Shown here one piece after another: positions 8,282 through 20,846 of a stretch of DNA of 64,000 nucleotides; position 1 is the stretch's first letter; each line of letters opens with the position of its first letter. The translations under genes were made by a program, and so were the position numbers. Source of the DNA: Betaproteobacteria bacterium (GTDB lineage: Bacteria > Pseudomonadota > Gammaproteobacteria > Burkholderiales > Casimicrobiaceae); contig JAPUER010000016.1 of NCBI GenBank assembly GCA_027492485.1, positions 139,388-203,387 on the forward strand, given 5' to 3'. Below the pieces are notes generated by a model. The model did not search any database. It was not told the origin of the DNA and saw only the letters and a program-made list of their open reading frames with translations.

Positions 8282-10483
8282 ATGTCCCCTGAAGCAGCAA
8301 CCGCCCTGTATCCGATCGCCATTTTCAATGGCTGCCGGGATCTCATGCTGCACCGTAGCAACCTGCAGCTTGCCGCCGCCTTCGACCGCTTGTCGGACGT
8401 GTTGATCGACAATGCAACCAAGGCCTACGAGCCGAAGCAGGTCAACGGTCTGCTCGATGCGCGTTCGATGCTGTTGCGTCTGCGTGGCGCAATCGCAGCA
8501 TCGTTTTCGGAGGAATTCACGCAACGGCTGGACGGCCGCAAGTCGTGCGCGATGCCGACCGGCATCGAGCAGCAGTCGAACACGGAGTTGTCGCTGCAGT
8601 CCGACGATGTGCTCGACGAATACGTCACCGCGCGGGCGCTGGCCCGTTCCATCGAAAGCGCCTGTCTCACGCAATTGCCCGAGTTTCACCAGAAGATTGC
8701 CTTCCTGACGCGCTCGCCGGCGATGAAGCTGGAGGAGGATCCGTTTTCGCCGCATTCGATCGTCAGCGCCTTGCTGGCGGCCATGCAAACATCGGCGGAA
8801 TCCACGGGCGAACTCCGCCTGCGGTGGCTGCGCGGTCTGGCCGGAATCGGAGGTCTGGGCTTTAACGATGTCTACGCCGACCTCAACCGCTACCTCACAG
8901 ACCATGGCGTCAATGTGCGCGCGCCCCGCGTCGCGCGTCCCGGCCCTGCACCGCGGGCGCCGATGGCGGGCATGCTGGGGGAGTCGTGGGATCAGGGGGG
9001 CTACGGCGCCGACGCCATCGGTGGCGCGCAGTACGCGCAACTATCCACTCAGCCCGACGCGGTGCCGCTGCAACAGCTCGCCAACAACCTGGTGTCGCTG
9101 GTGGAGCGCTTGCAACATGTGGTGCCGCCAATCTCGGGCGGTCCGGCGGCAGCCGACCCGTCGCTCGCCGCCGTGGTGCGCAACCGCGAAGCGATGCAAG
9201 TGAGCGCGGCGCTTGGCTTTGCGCCGAACGGCGCCTTCCGCGCGCCGCTGCTGGCCGGCGTCGATCGTCGCTTGATCGACAGCCTGACCACCATGCAGCT
9301 CAACACCGGCCAGGTCGACTTTTCGGCACCGGCGGCGGCGCCGCGAACCGTGTTGCGCGAGGTCGTGCCCGGCTATTCCACCGGCGAAATATCGGTGCTT
9401 GATGCGACCACCACCGAGCTGGTCGCGATGCTGTTCGACTTTGTGCTGGCGCGGCCGGAGCTGCGCGACGAAATCAAGGTTCTGCTGGGCCGCCTGCAGA
9501 TTCCGATGCTGAAGGCTGCGATGGTCGACCGCGGATTTTTTTCGCGCAAGAACCATCCGGGCCGGCTGTTGCTCAATCGCCTGGCCGATGCCGGCATCGG
9601 CTGGTCACCCGAGGAGGGCGTCGACGATCCACTGTTCCACAAGATTCAGGAGGTGGTCGAGCACATTTGCCGCGACTTCGTGGACGATCTGGGCATCTTC
9701 ACAGCGGCGATGGTCGACATCGAGCAGTTCATCGCCGAGCAGGAGCTGAGTGCCAAGTCTTCGATCGAAGCGGAAACGGCGGAGGCGCAGGCCGCCGACC
9801 GCCACATTGCCGCGGTGCGCGAAGCCAAGGACACGGTCGACGCCCGCATCAGCCAGCATGCGTTGCCGGAACCGATCAAGGAGTTCATCGAGGTCGCCTG
9901 GCAGCCGCATCTGCAGGATGCGCTGCTCGAACGTGGCAAGGAAAGTGGCGAATACACCAAGGCGGTGGAGGCTCTCGACGAGCTGATCTGGAGCGTGACG
10001 CCGAAGAACCAGCCGGCCGAGCGCGCCCAGTTGAGCCAGCGCGTGCCCTCGCTGGTGAAGCGGCTGCGCGAGGGGCTCAAGTCGCTGTCCAACGAAACGG
10101 TCGCGCCCTTTTTCGACAAGCTCTTCGAGGTGCACGCCGGCCTGTTGCGTGGCACCACGCCGGAGTACGCGCCCCCAGTCGAGATTCCCGAAGCAAGCAA
10201 CGACACCTCGTTCGACCCTTTCCGCGAACTGGTCAAGCAGATGGAACGCAACCAGTGGATCGAGATGAGCGACGAAAAGGGCGCGCTGACCTACGCCAAG
10301 CTCGCCTGGGTAAGCCCGCAGGGAACCACTTATCTGTTCACCACGCGCCACGGCCGCAAAGCGGCGTCGCTGGCGCCGGAAGAACTGGCGGAGTGGTTCC
10401 GTACCGACAAGGCGCGCATGATCGAGTCCGAGCCGATCGTCGACCGCGCGCTGGCGGGCATGTTCCAGACGGCGACGGGCTGA
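8282..10483 (+). CDS. DUF1631 family protein
   Basis: About 733 residues from ATG 8282; a GTG start at 8144 would add 46 residues, and neither has a strong ribosome site. The central and C-terminal blocks fit the DUF1631 family: a segment V-A-M-L-F-D-F-V-L-A-R-P, then G-R-L-Q-I-P-M-L-K and F-F-S-R-K-N-H-P-G-R. A long acidic helical stretch with I-E-Q-F-I follows. Near the C-terminus is the domain with K-L-A-W-V-S-P-Q-G and Y-L-F-T-T-R-H-G-R-K, which resembles the PilZ-like beta barrel ending these proteins. Family members occur widely in proteobacteria; their function is not established. There is no signal peptide, so it is probably cytoplasmic. The next gene starts 20 bases downstream and may be co-transcribed. 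Confidence 0.85.
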   Translation: MSPEAATALYPIAIFNGCRDLMLHRSNLQLAAAFDRLSDVLIDNATKAYEPKQVNGLLDARSMLLRLRGAIAASFSEEFTQRLDGRKSCAMPTGIEQQSNTELSLQSDDVLDEYVTARALARSIESACLTQLPEFHQKIAFLTRSPAMKLEEDPFSPHSIVSALLAAMQTSAESTGELRLRWLRGLAGIGGLGFNDVYADLNRYLTDHGVNVRAPRVARPGPAPRAPMAGMLGESWDQGGYGADAIGGAQYAQLSTQPDAVPLQQLANNLVSLVERLQHVVPPISGGPAAADPSLAAVVRNREAMQVSAALGFAPNGAFRAPLLAGVDRRLIDSLTTMQLNTGQVDFSAPAAAPRTVLREVVPGYSTGEISVLDATTTELVAMLFDFVLARPELRDEIKVLLGRLQIPMLKAAMVDRGFFSRKNHPGRLLLNRLADAGIGWSPEEGVDDPLFHKIQEVVEHICRDFVDDLGIFTAAMVDIEQFIAEQELSAKSSIEAETAEAQAADRHIAAVREAKDTVDARISQHALPEPIKEFIEVAWQPHLQDALLERGKESGEYTKAVEALDELIWSVTPKNQPAERAQLSQRVPSLVKRLREGLKSLSNETVAPFFDKLFEVHAGLLRGTTPEYAPPVEIPEASNDTSFDPFRELVKQMERNQWIEMSDEKGALTYAKLAWVSPQGTTYLFTTRHGRKAASLAPEELAEWFRTDKARMIESEPIVDRALAGMFQTATG

Positions 10484-10502
10484 GCGTCCGTTTGTTGTCG
10501 TG

Positions 10503-11132
10503 ATGCCATTGGGAGTGATCGTTGCCGGCGATTTTGCGCTGGCAACGGGCGCTGACCGCCACCTGCCGTTCCTGACGCGCGAGCTGGCCGCTGACGCCGG
10601 CGGCGCCCGTGTCGCCTGGGCCTGGTTCGTTGCCGCCGATCCGGTCGCCATTGCGGCGGCGTTGAACGAAGCGTGGCTGCGCCCGCACCGGGTCGTCTGC
10701 TTTGGCGGACTCGGCGCCGGCAGCGACGATCATGTGCGCGCCGCGGTCGCTGCCTTGCAGGCCGGGCGCGTCGAAGTCGGATTGCCCGCGCAGGCGGCGG
10801 ACGCCGTAGACGGCGCGCTGAGCTGCGGCAACATCACCTGCTTTCCCGGCCATCCCGAACAGGCGCATCCGCGTTTTCGCCAGTGGTGGCGGGCGCTCGC
10901 GCAGGGGGGCAGTGGCGCGACGGCGGCGACCGAGACGCTGCCCTGGCCGTTGCCGGAAACCGACGCGCGGCAATCGGCCCGTCTGACGGTTGCCCGCGCT
11001 CATCCGGGTGTGCGCCAGCACATCGGCGCCACGGCCGACGGTGCGCCGCGCCTGGTGTTCACGGCCGCCAGCCGCGGCAAGGCGCAGGCCGCGCGCAAAG
11101 CGCTGCAACGCCTGCTGGGTGGTGCCGCCTAA
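10503..11132 (+). CDS. Molybdopterin-binding (MoaB/CinA-like) domain protein
   Basis: 209 residues from ATG 10503; a GTG one codon earlier is equally in frame. The N-terminal half has the MoCF-biosynthesis fold signatures: G-V-I-V-A-G-D at the start, then a G-G-L-G-A-G-S-D-D-H segment near residue 75, matching the G-G-x-G-x-x-x-D-D of CinA/MoaB-type domains. It lacks the C-terminal amidohydrolase domain of full CinA, as do short stand-alone homologues. Real molybdopterin binding is uncertain because the usual acidic/Thr positions are altered (G-D-F-A-L-A-T-G rather than G-D-E-I-L-x-G). It lies 20 bases after the DUF1631 gene, and its stop codon overlaps that of the convergent pyrD. Confidence 0.7.
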   Translation: MPLGVIVAGDFALATGADRHLPFLTRELAADAGGARVAWAWFVAADPVAIAAALNEAWLRPHRVVCFGGLGAGSDDHVRAAVAALQAGRVEVGLPAQAADAVDGALSCGNITCFPGHPEQAHPRFRQWWRALAQGGSGATAATETLPWPLPETDARQSARLTVARAHPGVRQHIGATADGAPRLVFTAASRGKAQAARKALQRLLGGAA

Positions 11133-12163
11133 GCGCGGTTCGTGCGGTTCGCCAGCCCGCGCAGCAGTTCGCCGACGAAGCCGGGGCCGCGATAGAGCAG
11201 GCCGGTGTAAATCTGGATCAGGCTGGCGCCGAGGTCGAGTTTGCGCGCGGCATCGTCCACCGACATGATGCCGCCTACGCCAATAACAGGCACCCGGCCG
11301 GCGGCGGCCTTCACCACCTGGGCGAGCACGGCATCGGCTCGCTTGGTCAGCGGTGCGCCGCTGAGACCGCCGCTCTCGTGCGCATGGGCATGACCGGCCA
11401 CGCCATCGCGGCCGATGGTGGTGTTGCTGGAAATGATGGCATCGGCGCCGGCTTCGATGATGGCATCGACGACGTCGGCAATGATCGCGTCGTCGAGGTC
11501 CGGTGCAATCTTCACCGCGATCGGCCGCCGGCGACCATGCAGGCTAGCCAGTCGGCTGCCTTCGTCGGTCAGCGTCTTGACCAGTGCCGCCACGGAGTCC
11601 GGCGCCTGCAGATCGCGCAGATTTTTGGTGTTTGGCGACGAGATGTTGATCGTGACGTAGTCGGCCGTGGCGTAGACCGCGCGCAGCGCCAGTAGATAGT
11701 CGTCGGCGGCGCGCTCGATGGGCGTGGCGGCGTTCTTGCCGATGTTGACGCCCACCGGCACCGCGGTGTCGCGCGTCTGCAGGCGCTTCAGCGCCTCCTC
11801 CACGCCGCCGTTGTTGAAACCCAGGCGATTGATCAGCGCCTCGTGCTCGGGCAGCCGGAACATGCGCGGCTGCGGGTTGCCCGGCTGCGGTTTCGGGGTC
11901 AGCGTGCCAACCTCGATGAAGCCGAAGCCGAGCTGCGCCAGACCGCGCAGATGTTTGGCATCCTTGTCGAGGCCTGCCGCGAGGCCAACGCGGTTCGGGA
12001 AACTGAGGCCCATCACGCTGACTGGCTGCGCCGGCGGCAGTTGTCCGGCCCACACGCGGGCGAGTCCGAGCGCGGCTTGTGCGTCGAGCGCGGCGAACGC
12101 GGCGCAGTGCGCGGCCTCGGGGTCGAGCGCAAACAGGAAGGGGCGGAATAGCGAGTAAGTCAT
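11129..12163 (-). CDS. pyrD: Dihydroorotate dehydrogenase (quinone), class 2
   Basis: 344 residues. It oxidises dihydroorotate to orotate in pyrimidine synthesis, passing electrons to membrane quinone. The N-terminal amphipathic helix region (L-F-R-P-F-L-F) typical of class 2 enzymes is present. The FMN/active-site block N-I-S-S-P-N-T-K-N-L carries the Ser base that separates class 2 from the Cys of class 1, and G-V-G-G-I and Y-T-G-L-L-Y-R-G phosphate-binding segments follow. Start ATG 12163 gives the usual length. It is divergent from mltB with only 18 bases between start codons, so the two promoters must overlap the opposing genes. The 3' end overlaps the preceding plus-strand gene by four bases. 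Confidence 0.95.
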   Translation of the reverse strand: MTYSLFRPFLFALDPEAAHCAAFAALDAQAALGLARVWAGQLPPAQPVSVMGLSFPNRVGLAAGLDKDAKHLRGLAQLGFGFIEVGTLTPKPQPGNPQPRMFRLPEHEALINRLGFNNGGVEEALKRLQTRDTAVPVGVNIGKNAATPIERAADDYLLALRAVYATADYVTINISSPNTKNLRDLQAPDSVAALVKTLTDEGSRLASLHGRRRPIAVKIAPDLDDAIIADVVDAIIEAGADAIISSNTTIGRDGVAGHAHAHESGGLSGAPLTKRADAVLAQVVKAAAGRVPVIGVGGIMSVDDAARKLDLGASLIQIYTGLLYRGPGFVGELLRGLANRTNRA

Positions 12164-12181
12164 GTCGCTATTATCTCTGCC

Positions 12182-13213
12182 ATGTTGCGTCCGTCTTTTG
12201 CGCTTGTGGTCGCCTTCGGGCTGGCTGTCTCCGGTCTGCCGGTTCCCGCTGCCGTCGCGCAGGATTTTCGCGATCGCGCCGAGGTCGCGGCGCTCAAGGC
12301 CGAGCTGGTCGCCGAGCATGGCTTTGACGCTGCGGCGCTCGATGCGACGTTCGCGAAGATCAAACGGCTCGATCGTGTCGTCGCACTGATGGATGCGCCG
12401 ATCAAGGCGCCGACGCCGTGGCATGTCTATTGGCCACGGCACATCGGCGGCGACCGTCTGCAACGCGGCAGCGAGTTCATGCGCGCCAACCGCGCGAGCT
12501 TCGAGTCGGCGGCGCAAGCCTACGGCGTGCCGGCGCAGGTCATCGCGGCGATCATCGGCGTCGAGACGGTGTATGGGCGTCTGACCGGCACCTTCCGCGT
12601 GGTCGATGCGCTGGCGACGCTGGCGTTCGACTATCCGCGGCGTGCCGAATTTTTTCGCGGCGAGCTGAAGGATCTGCTGCTGCTGGCGCGCGAGCAGAAG
12701 AAATCGCCGTTCGACTTCCAGGGTTCGTTCGCCGGCGCGATGGGCTGGCCGCAATTCATGCCGGGCAGCTATCGCCGCTGGGCGGTGGATTTCGACAACG
12801 ACCAGAAGATCGATCTCTGGAATTCGCCGGCCGACATCATCGGCTCGGTGGCGTCGTTTCTGTCCGGGCACGGCTGGCAGCGCGGCGAACCGGTGATGCT
12901 GCCGGTCGCCAAACCGTCCGCCGACATCCTCGCCACCTTTGATGGCGGGCTGACGCCGCGCAAGCCGCTGAAGGACTACCTCGCGGCCGGCGTTGCCATC
13001 ACGGCGAAGGACGCCGACGTGAGCTTGCCCAACGACGACGCGCAGGTCGGCCTGATCTCGCTCGACCGCGCCGACGGCAGCGACGAATACTGGCTGGTGT
13101 TCGAGAATTTCTACGTGATCACGCGCTACAACCGCTCGCGCATGTATGCCTCCAGCGTGTGGTCGCTGGCCTATGCGCTAAAGGGCGCGGTCAGCAAATC
13201 CGCCCAACCCTGA
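12182..13213 (+). CDS. mltB: Membrane-bound lytic murein transglycosylase B
   Basis: 343 residues. It cleaves peptidoglycan glycan strands with formation of 1,6-anhydro-muramyl ends. A signal peptide (about residues 1-27, ending A-V-A-Q) shows no clear lipobox Cys, so it is probably soluble periplasmic rather than a lipoprotein. The SLT-family B signature follows: Y-W-P-R-H-I, then I-I-G-V-E-T-V-Y-G with the catalytic Glu at about residue 128. After it come F-A-G-A-M-G-W-P-Q-F-M-P-S-type residues, Y-R-R-W-A-V-D and D-L-W-N-S-P-A-D-I-I-G-S. It ends 28 bases before repeat copy 3 and faces queF. Confidence 0.9.
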   Translation: MLRPSFALVVAFGLAVSGLPVPAAVAQDFRDRAEVAALKAELVAEHGFDAAALDATFAKIKRLDRVVALMDAPIKAPTPWHVYWPRHIGGDRLQRGSEFMRANRASFESAAQAYGVPAQVIAAIIGVETVYGRLTGTFRVVDALATLAFDYPRRAEFFRGELKDLLLLAREQKKSPFDFQGSFAGAMGWPQFMPGSYRRWAVDFDNDQKIDLWNSPADIIGSVASFLSGHGWQRGEPVMLPVAKPSADILATFDGGLTPRKPLKDYLAAGVAITAKDADVSLPNDDAQVGLISLDRADGSDEYWLVFENFYVITRYNRSRMYASSVWSLAYALKGAVSKSAQP

Positions 13214-13241
13214 GCCCGGACGGCCGGCGCTGTGCGGTAAT

Positions 13242-13357
13242 GGCTTTTCGCTGAAAGCCTCATTCCAATCGGGCTAAAAGCAGTTTTTTGCAAGAAGTCG
13301 ACTTCTTGCGAAATAACGCGCTTCGCCCTTATCGGAAAAGGCTTCTAGCGTGAAGCT
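13242..13357. repeat. GTCGAC-centred palindromic repeat, copy 3
   Basis: 116 bp. GGCTTTTCGCTGAAAGCC at the left end and, on the minus strand, AGCTTCACGC at the right end lie each 61 bases from the far edge of the GTCGAC core (13297-13302). The centre is a perfect 20-bp palindrome, GCAAGAAGTCGACTTCTTGC. It fills the gap between the convergent stop codons of mltB and queF. Confidence 0.85.
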
Positions 13358-13374
13358 GATTGCCGCGGCGAGGC

Positions 13375-13815
13375 CTAAACCGCTGCCGGATTGGCCAGGC
13401 CAAAACGCGTCAGATCGACCGCCGGCCGTGGCGTCCAGCCTGCCGCCTGATGCTCGGCGACGACGTTGGTGTAGATGCCGCCGCGCACGTTCCAGCGCGC
13501 CGTCACCCGCGCGAAGCGGGGCGAAATGGTGGCGACGATGCGGTCGAGCACGTCGTTGGTGACTTTTTCGTGGAAAGCGCCAACGTCGCGGAAGCTCCAC
13601 ATGAACATCTTCAGCGCCTTCAGCTCGATGCAGGTGGCGTCCGCGATGTATTCGATCGTGAAGTGCGCGAAGTCCGGCTGCCCGGTCAGCGGGCAATGGC
13701 AGGTGAACTCGGGAATCTGGATGTGAATCAGATAATCCCGGCCCGGATGCGGGTTCGCGAAGGTGTCGAGCTCGGTTTGCGGGGCAGAGGGCGTCGAGGG
13801 CTGGCGTTCGGACAT
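13375..13815 (-). CDS. queF: NADPH-dependent 7-cyano-7-deazaguanine reductase QueF
   Basis: 146 residues, the short (unimodular, YkvM-like) form. It reduces preQ0 to preQ1 on the path to queuosine in tRNA. The active-site block [13 protein letters not shown] contains the thioimide-forming Cys (C41) and the catalytic Asp (D48). The downstream signature [15 protein letters not shown] and E-K-V-T-N-D is also typical of the family. Other queuosine genes are not nearby. The gene is monocistronic here: it is convergent with mltB and divergent from smc. Confidence 0.93.
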   Translation of the reverse strand: MSERQPSTPSAPQTELDTFANPHPGRDYLIHIQIPEFTCHCPLTGQPDFAHFTIEYIADATCIELKALKMFMWSFRDVGAFHEKVTNDVLDRIVATISPRFARVTARWNVRGGIYTNVVAEHQAAGWTPRPAVDLTRFGLANPAAV

Positions 13816-13959
13816 GTTTTTCTTGCAATTTCAAAGGCTTAGGGCGCACCAGAGGTACCGGCGGCAACACCTATAATCGTTTCGATTTTATCGCTGGGCG
13901 CGACGCGGCTGAACGCTTTCCACGGCCCACCGCTCACCGTTCACCCGTCCCATCGCTGC

Positions 13960-16900
13960 ATGCGCCTTACATCGATCAAACTTTCCGGGTTCAAGTCCTT
14001 CGTTGACCCGACCACCATCGCACTGCCCGGCCAGCTCGTCGGCATCGTCGGCCCCAACGGCTGCGGCAAATCCAATGTCATCGACGCCGTGCGCTGGGTG
14101 CTCGGCGAAAGCAAGGCCTCGGCGCTGCGCGGCGAATCGATGGACGACGTCATCTTCAACGGCGGCGGCGAGCGCAAGCCGGTGGCGCGGGCGTCGGTCG
14201 AACTGGTGTTCGACAACGCCAGCGGTCGCGCCGCCGGGCAATGGAGCCAGTACGCCGAACTGTCGGTGAAACGCGTCGTGCAGCGCGACGTCGGCTCCAG
14301 CTACTACATCAACAATCAGGCGGTGCGCCGCCGCGACATCCTCGATGTCTTCCTCGGCACCGGCCTCGGCCCGCGTGCCTATGCCGTGATCGAGCAGGGC
14401 ATGATCTCGCGCATCATCGAGGCCAAGCCCGAGGAATTGCGCGTGTTTCTCGAGGAAGCGGCCGGTGTCTCGCGCTACAAGGAGCGGCGCAAGGAGACCG
14501 AAGGGCGATTGAGCGACACCCGCGAAAACCTCGCCCGCGTGCACGACATCCAGACCGAGCTGACCTCGCAGGTCGAGCGTCTCGAAGGGCAGGCGAAGAT
14601 CGCCGCGCGCTACCGCGAACTGGAAAAGGAAAAGCTCGAAAGCCAGGCGCTGCTGTTTGCCCAGCGCCGCGAGGAGGCGGTGAAGCAGCGCGAATCCGCC
14701 ATGCGGGTGCTCGGCGAAAACGAGACCGCCCTGCTCGCCAAAGAGACGGAAGTGCAGGCGCTGGCCACGCAGCTCGAAGGCCTGCGACAGGACGTGTTTG
14801 CCCGCAACGACGCGCAGCACACGGCGCAGGGCGCGTTCTACGAAATCAATTCCGAAGTCACCCGCATCGAGCAGCAGTTATCGTTCGAGCGCGACCGCGC
14901 GCAGCGCGTGGCCACCGAGGTCGGACAACGGCAGGCGCGGCTCGCCGCGGCGCAACAGCAGGCCGGGCAGCTCGACGAAGCGCTGGCCGAGGCCAACGAC
15001 ACCGTCGCCGTCGCCTCGGCGAAGCACGTCGAGCACAAGGAATTCGTCGACACCGCGGGCACCGCGTTGCCGCTGGCGGAAACGGCGCTGCGCGCGGCGG
15101 CGACGGCACTGGCCGACGTGCAGCAGGCGATCAACACGATCGACAGCGATGCCCAACTGGCGCAACTCAAAAAGACGACCACCGAAAAGAGCATCGTGCA
15201 GTTGCAGGCGCGGCAGCAACGGCTGGTGCAGGAGCGCGAGCGTCTCAATGCGCCGGAAGATGCCGAGCTGATCGCGATCGACGAGCAGCTCGACGGCGAA
15301 CGCGCGGAACTGGACGCCGCAGAGCAGACCGCGCAGGAGGCCGAAGCCGCCGCCACGCATGCCGACGAAGAACGCGGCCACCGTCGCACCGAACTCGACG
15401 TCGCCGCCCGCAGGCTGAGCGAACTCAAGGCGCGCGAAAGCGCCATTGCCGGCGTGCAGGCCAAGTTCGGCAATCGCGGCGAAGGGCAGTTGCAACGCTG
15501 GCTCGACGAACACCAGATTCGCGGCGACAAATTCTGGTCGCAGCTCAAGGTCGACGCCGGCTGGGAAGACGCGGTGGAGGCCGTGCTGCGCGACCGCCTG
15601 AACGCCTTGCCCGTGGCTTCGCTCGATGAGGCGCTGAAGCTGCCGGTACCGCCGGCACGGCTGACCGTGTTCGCCGGGCAGGGCGCTGCCCTCGCCAATG
15701 CGGCGCCCGGCGCGCTGGCCGCGCATGTGCATGCGAGCGACGGCAGCATCGCCACTGCCGTTGCGCACTGGCTGCATGGCGTGCGCACGGCGGAGACGAT
15801 GGCCGCAGCGCTGGCCGCGCGTGAGGCGCTGGCGGCCGGCGAAGCGATCGTCACCCGCGAGGGGCATCTGGTCGGCGCCAACAGCATCACCTGGTTCGCG
15901 CCGGACGAAGCGGTGCACGGCGCAATGGCACGGCAGCGTGAACTGTCCGAAATCGCCACCCTGCTGGCCGACGCCCAGGCCGCTGCGAGCAAGGCCGAGA
16001 CCGCCTTCGCCCATGCCGACAAGCGCTATCAGGATCTGCGCGTGCAGGCCACGCAGCAGCGCGGTGCCATCGTCAGCGTGCAGCGTCGCGTGCACAGCCT
16101 CGAAGTCGAACGCCTGCAGATCGAACAGGCGCGGGCGCAGGCCAGCGAGCGCACCCGGCAGATTGGCGACGAACTGGCGGAGATCGACGAATCGATCGCC
16201 GCCGAGAACGAGCATGTGCAGTCGCACGTCGAAGCGCTCGCCATCTGCGACGACAAGCGCGGCGCTGCGCATGCCGACCGCGAAGTGAAGCGCGGCGTGC
16301 GCAACGAGGCCGATGTCGCGCTGGTGAAGGCGCGCGAGGCGCTGCGCGGCGCCGAGATCGCACTGCGCGACGCCATGTATGGCGAGCGTGCGGCGCAGGA
16401 ACGGGTGCAGGACCTGTCGCGCCGGATCGCCGCCAACCAGCAGCAGATCAAGGAGCTCGACGCCGACGTCGCCCGGCTGTTGACCGAGCAAAGCAGCATC
16501 CTGCTGACGCCGCTGGAAGAGGGCCTGCAGGCGCAGCTCAATGTTCGCGGCGAGCGCGAAGTCACGCTGAAGGCGGCACGGGAAGCGGTCGATGCCGCCA
16601 ATGCGGCGCTGCGCGAGGCGGACGAAGCCCGCCTCAAGCTCGAACAGGAGCTGGAACCGATCCGCAAGAAGATCGAGGACGCCCGCCTGCGCCAGAACTC
16701 CGCCGAAATCAACCTTGCGCAGTTCGAGGAGCAACTGACGGCGCTGAAAGTCGACGCCGAATGGCTGGCACAGGCGCTGGAAAAAGCGCCGCGTGCCGCC
16801 GAATTGCAGCGCACCGTGGCCCGCGTCGACGGCGAAATCGTGCAGCTCGGCGCGGTCAATCTCGCCGCGCTGGAGGAGTTGCAGCAGGCCTCCGAACGCA

Positions 16901-17463
16901 AGCTCTACCTAGACGCCCAGGCCGGCGATCTGGCCGAGGCGGTGCAGACGCTCGAGGACGCCATCCGCCGCATCGACCGCGAGACGCGCGCCCAGCTGCA
17001 GGACACCTACAACAAGGTCAACGAGCAGTTCGGCCGTCTGTTTCCGACGCTGTTCGGTGGCGGTCAGGCCAGACTGGTGCTGACCGGCGAGGAAATTCTC
17101 GACGCCGGTATCCAGGTCGTGGCGCAGCCGCCGGGCAAGCGCAATTCGTCGATCCACTTGCTGTCCGGCGGCGAGAAGGCACTGACCGCGACGGCGCTGG
17201 TGTTCGCGCTGTTCCAGTTGAATCCGGCGCCGTTCTGCCTGCTCGACGAGGTGGACGCGCCGCTAGACGACCCGAACACCGAACGCTTTTGCCGGCTTGT
17301 GCGGGAGATGTCCTCTGCGACACAATTCCTCTTTATCTCGCACAACAAGATCGCGATGGAGATGGCGGAGCAATTGATCGGGGTCACCATGAACGAACCG
17401 GGGGTTTCACGCATCGTCGGGGTCGACGTGTCGCAGGCCATGCGCATGGCGGAGGCCGCCTGA
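13960..17463 (+). CDS. smc: Chromosome partition protein SMC
   Basis: 1167 residues. This is the condensin ATPase that compacts and helps segregate the chromosome. Walker A G-P-N-G-C-G-K-S-N is at residues 31-39 after the standard N-terminal M-R-L-T-S-I-K-L-S-G-F-K-S-F. Long coiled-coil arms flank a hinge near residues 500-620. The C-terminal head carries the signature L-S-G-G-E-K-A-L (about 1068-1075) and Walker B C-L-L-D-E-V-D-A-P-L-D-D. It starts a co-directional run with zipA, ligA and galU, a gene order known in beta- and gammaproteobacteria. Confidence 0.96.
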   Translation: MRLTSIKLSGFKSFVDPTTIALPGQLVGIVGPNGCGKSNVIDAVRWVLGESKASALRGESMDDVIFNGGGERKPVARASVELVFDNASGRAAGQWSQYAELSVKRVVQRDVGSSYYINNQAVRRRDILDVFLGTGLGPRAYAVIEQGMISRIIEAKPEELRVFLEEAAGVSRYKERRKETEGRLSDTRENLARVHDIQTELTSQVERLEGQAKIAARYRELEKEKLESQALLFAQRREEAVKQRESAMRVLGENETALLAKETEVQALATQLEGLRQDVFARNDAQHTAQGAFYEINSEVTRIEQQLSFERDRAQRVATEVGQRQARLAAAQQQAGQLDEALAEANDTVAVASAKHVEHKEFVDTAGTALPLAETALRAAATALADVQQAINTIDSDAQLAQLKKTTTEKSIVQLQARQQRLVQERERLNAPEDAELIAIDEQLDGERAELDAAEQTAQEAEAAATHADEERGHRRTELDVAARRLSELKARESAIAGVQAKFGNRGEGQLQRWLDEHQIRGDKFWSQLKVDAGWEDAVEAVLRDRLNALPVASLDEALKLPVPPARLTVFAGQGAALANAAPGALAAHVHASDGSIATAVAHWLHGVRTAETMAAALAAREALAAGEAIVTREGHLVGANSITWFAPDEAVHGAMARQRELSEIATLLADAQAAASKAETAFAHADKRYQDLRVQATQQRGAIVSVQRRVHSLEVERLQIEQARAQASERTRQIGDELAEIDESIAAENEHVQSHVEALAICDDKRGAAHADREVKRGVRNEADVALVKAREALRGAEIALRDAMYGERAAQERVQDLSRRIAANQQQIKELDADVARLLTEQSSILLTPLEEGLQAQLNVRGEREVTLKAAREAVDAANAALREADEARLKLEQELEPIRKKIEDARLRQNSAEINLAQFEEQLTALKVDAEWLAQALEKAPRAAELQRTVARVDGEIVQLGAVNLAALEELQQASERKLYLDAQAGDLAEAVQTLEDAIRRIDRETRAQLQDTYNKVNEQFGRLFPTLFGGGQARLVLTGEEILDAGIQVVAQPPGKRNSSIHLLSGGEKALTATALVFALFQLNPAPFCLLDEVDAPLDDPNTERFCRLVREMSSATQFLFISHNKIAMEMAEQLIGVTMNEPGVSRIVGVDVSQAMRMAEAA

Positions 17464-17519
17464 GTGCGGACCGTGCAACACGTTGATCGGGCGTTGCGCC
17501 GCACGCTGGGAGCGCGACC

Positions 17520-20835
<3,316 letters not shown>

Positions 20836-20846
20836 ACCCGAACGCG

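Noticed and set aside
11129-12871. Extended 580-residue version of PyrD
   Set aside because: Codons beyond 12163 run antisense through mltB; the usual PyrD length starts at 12163.
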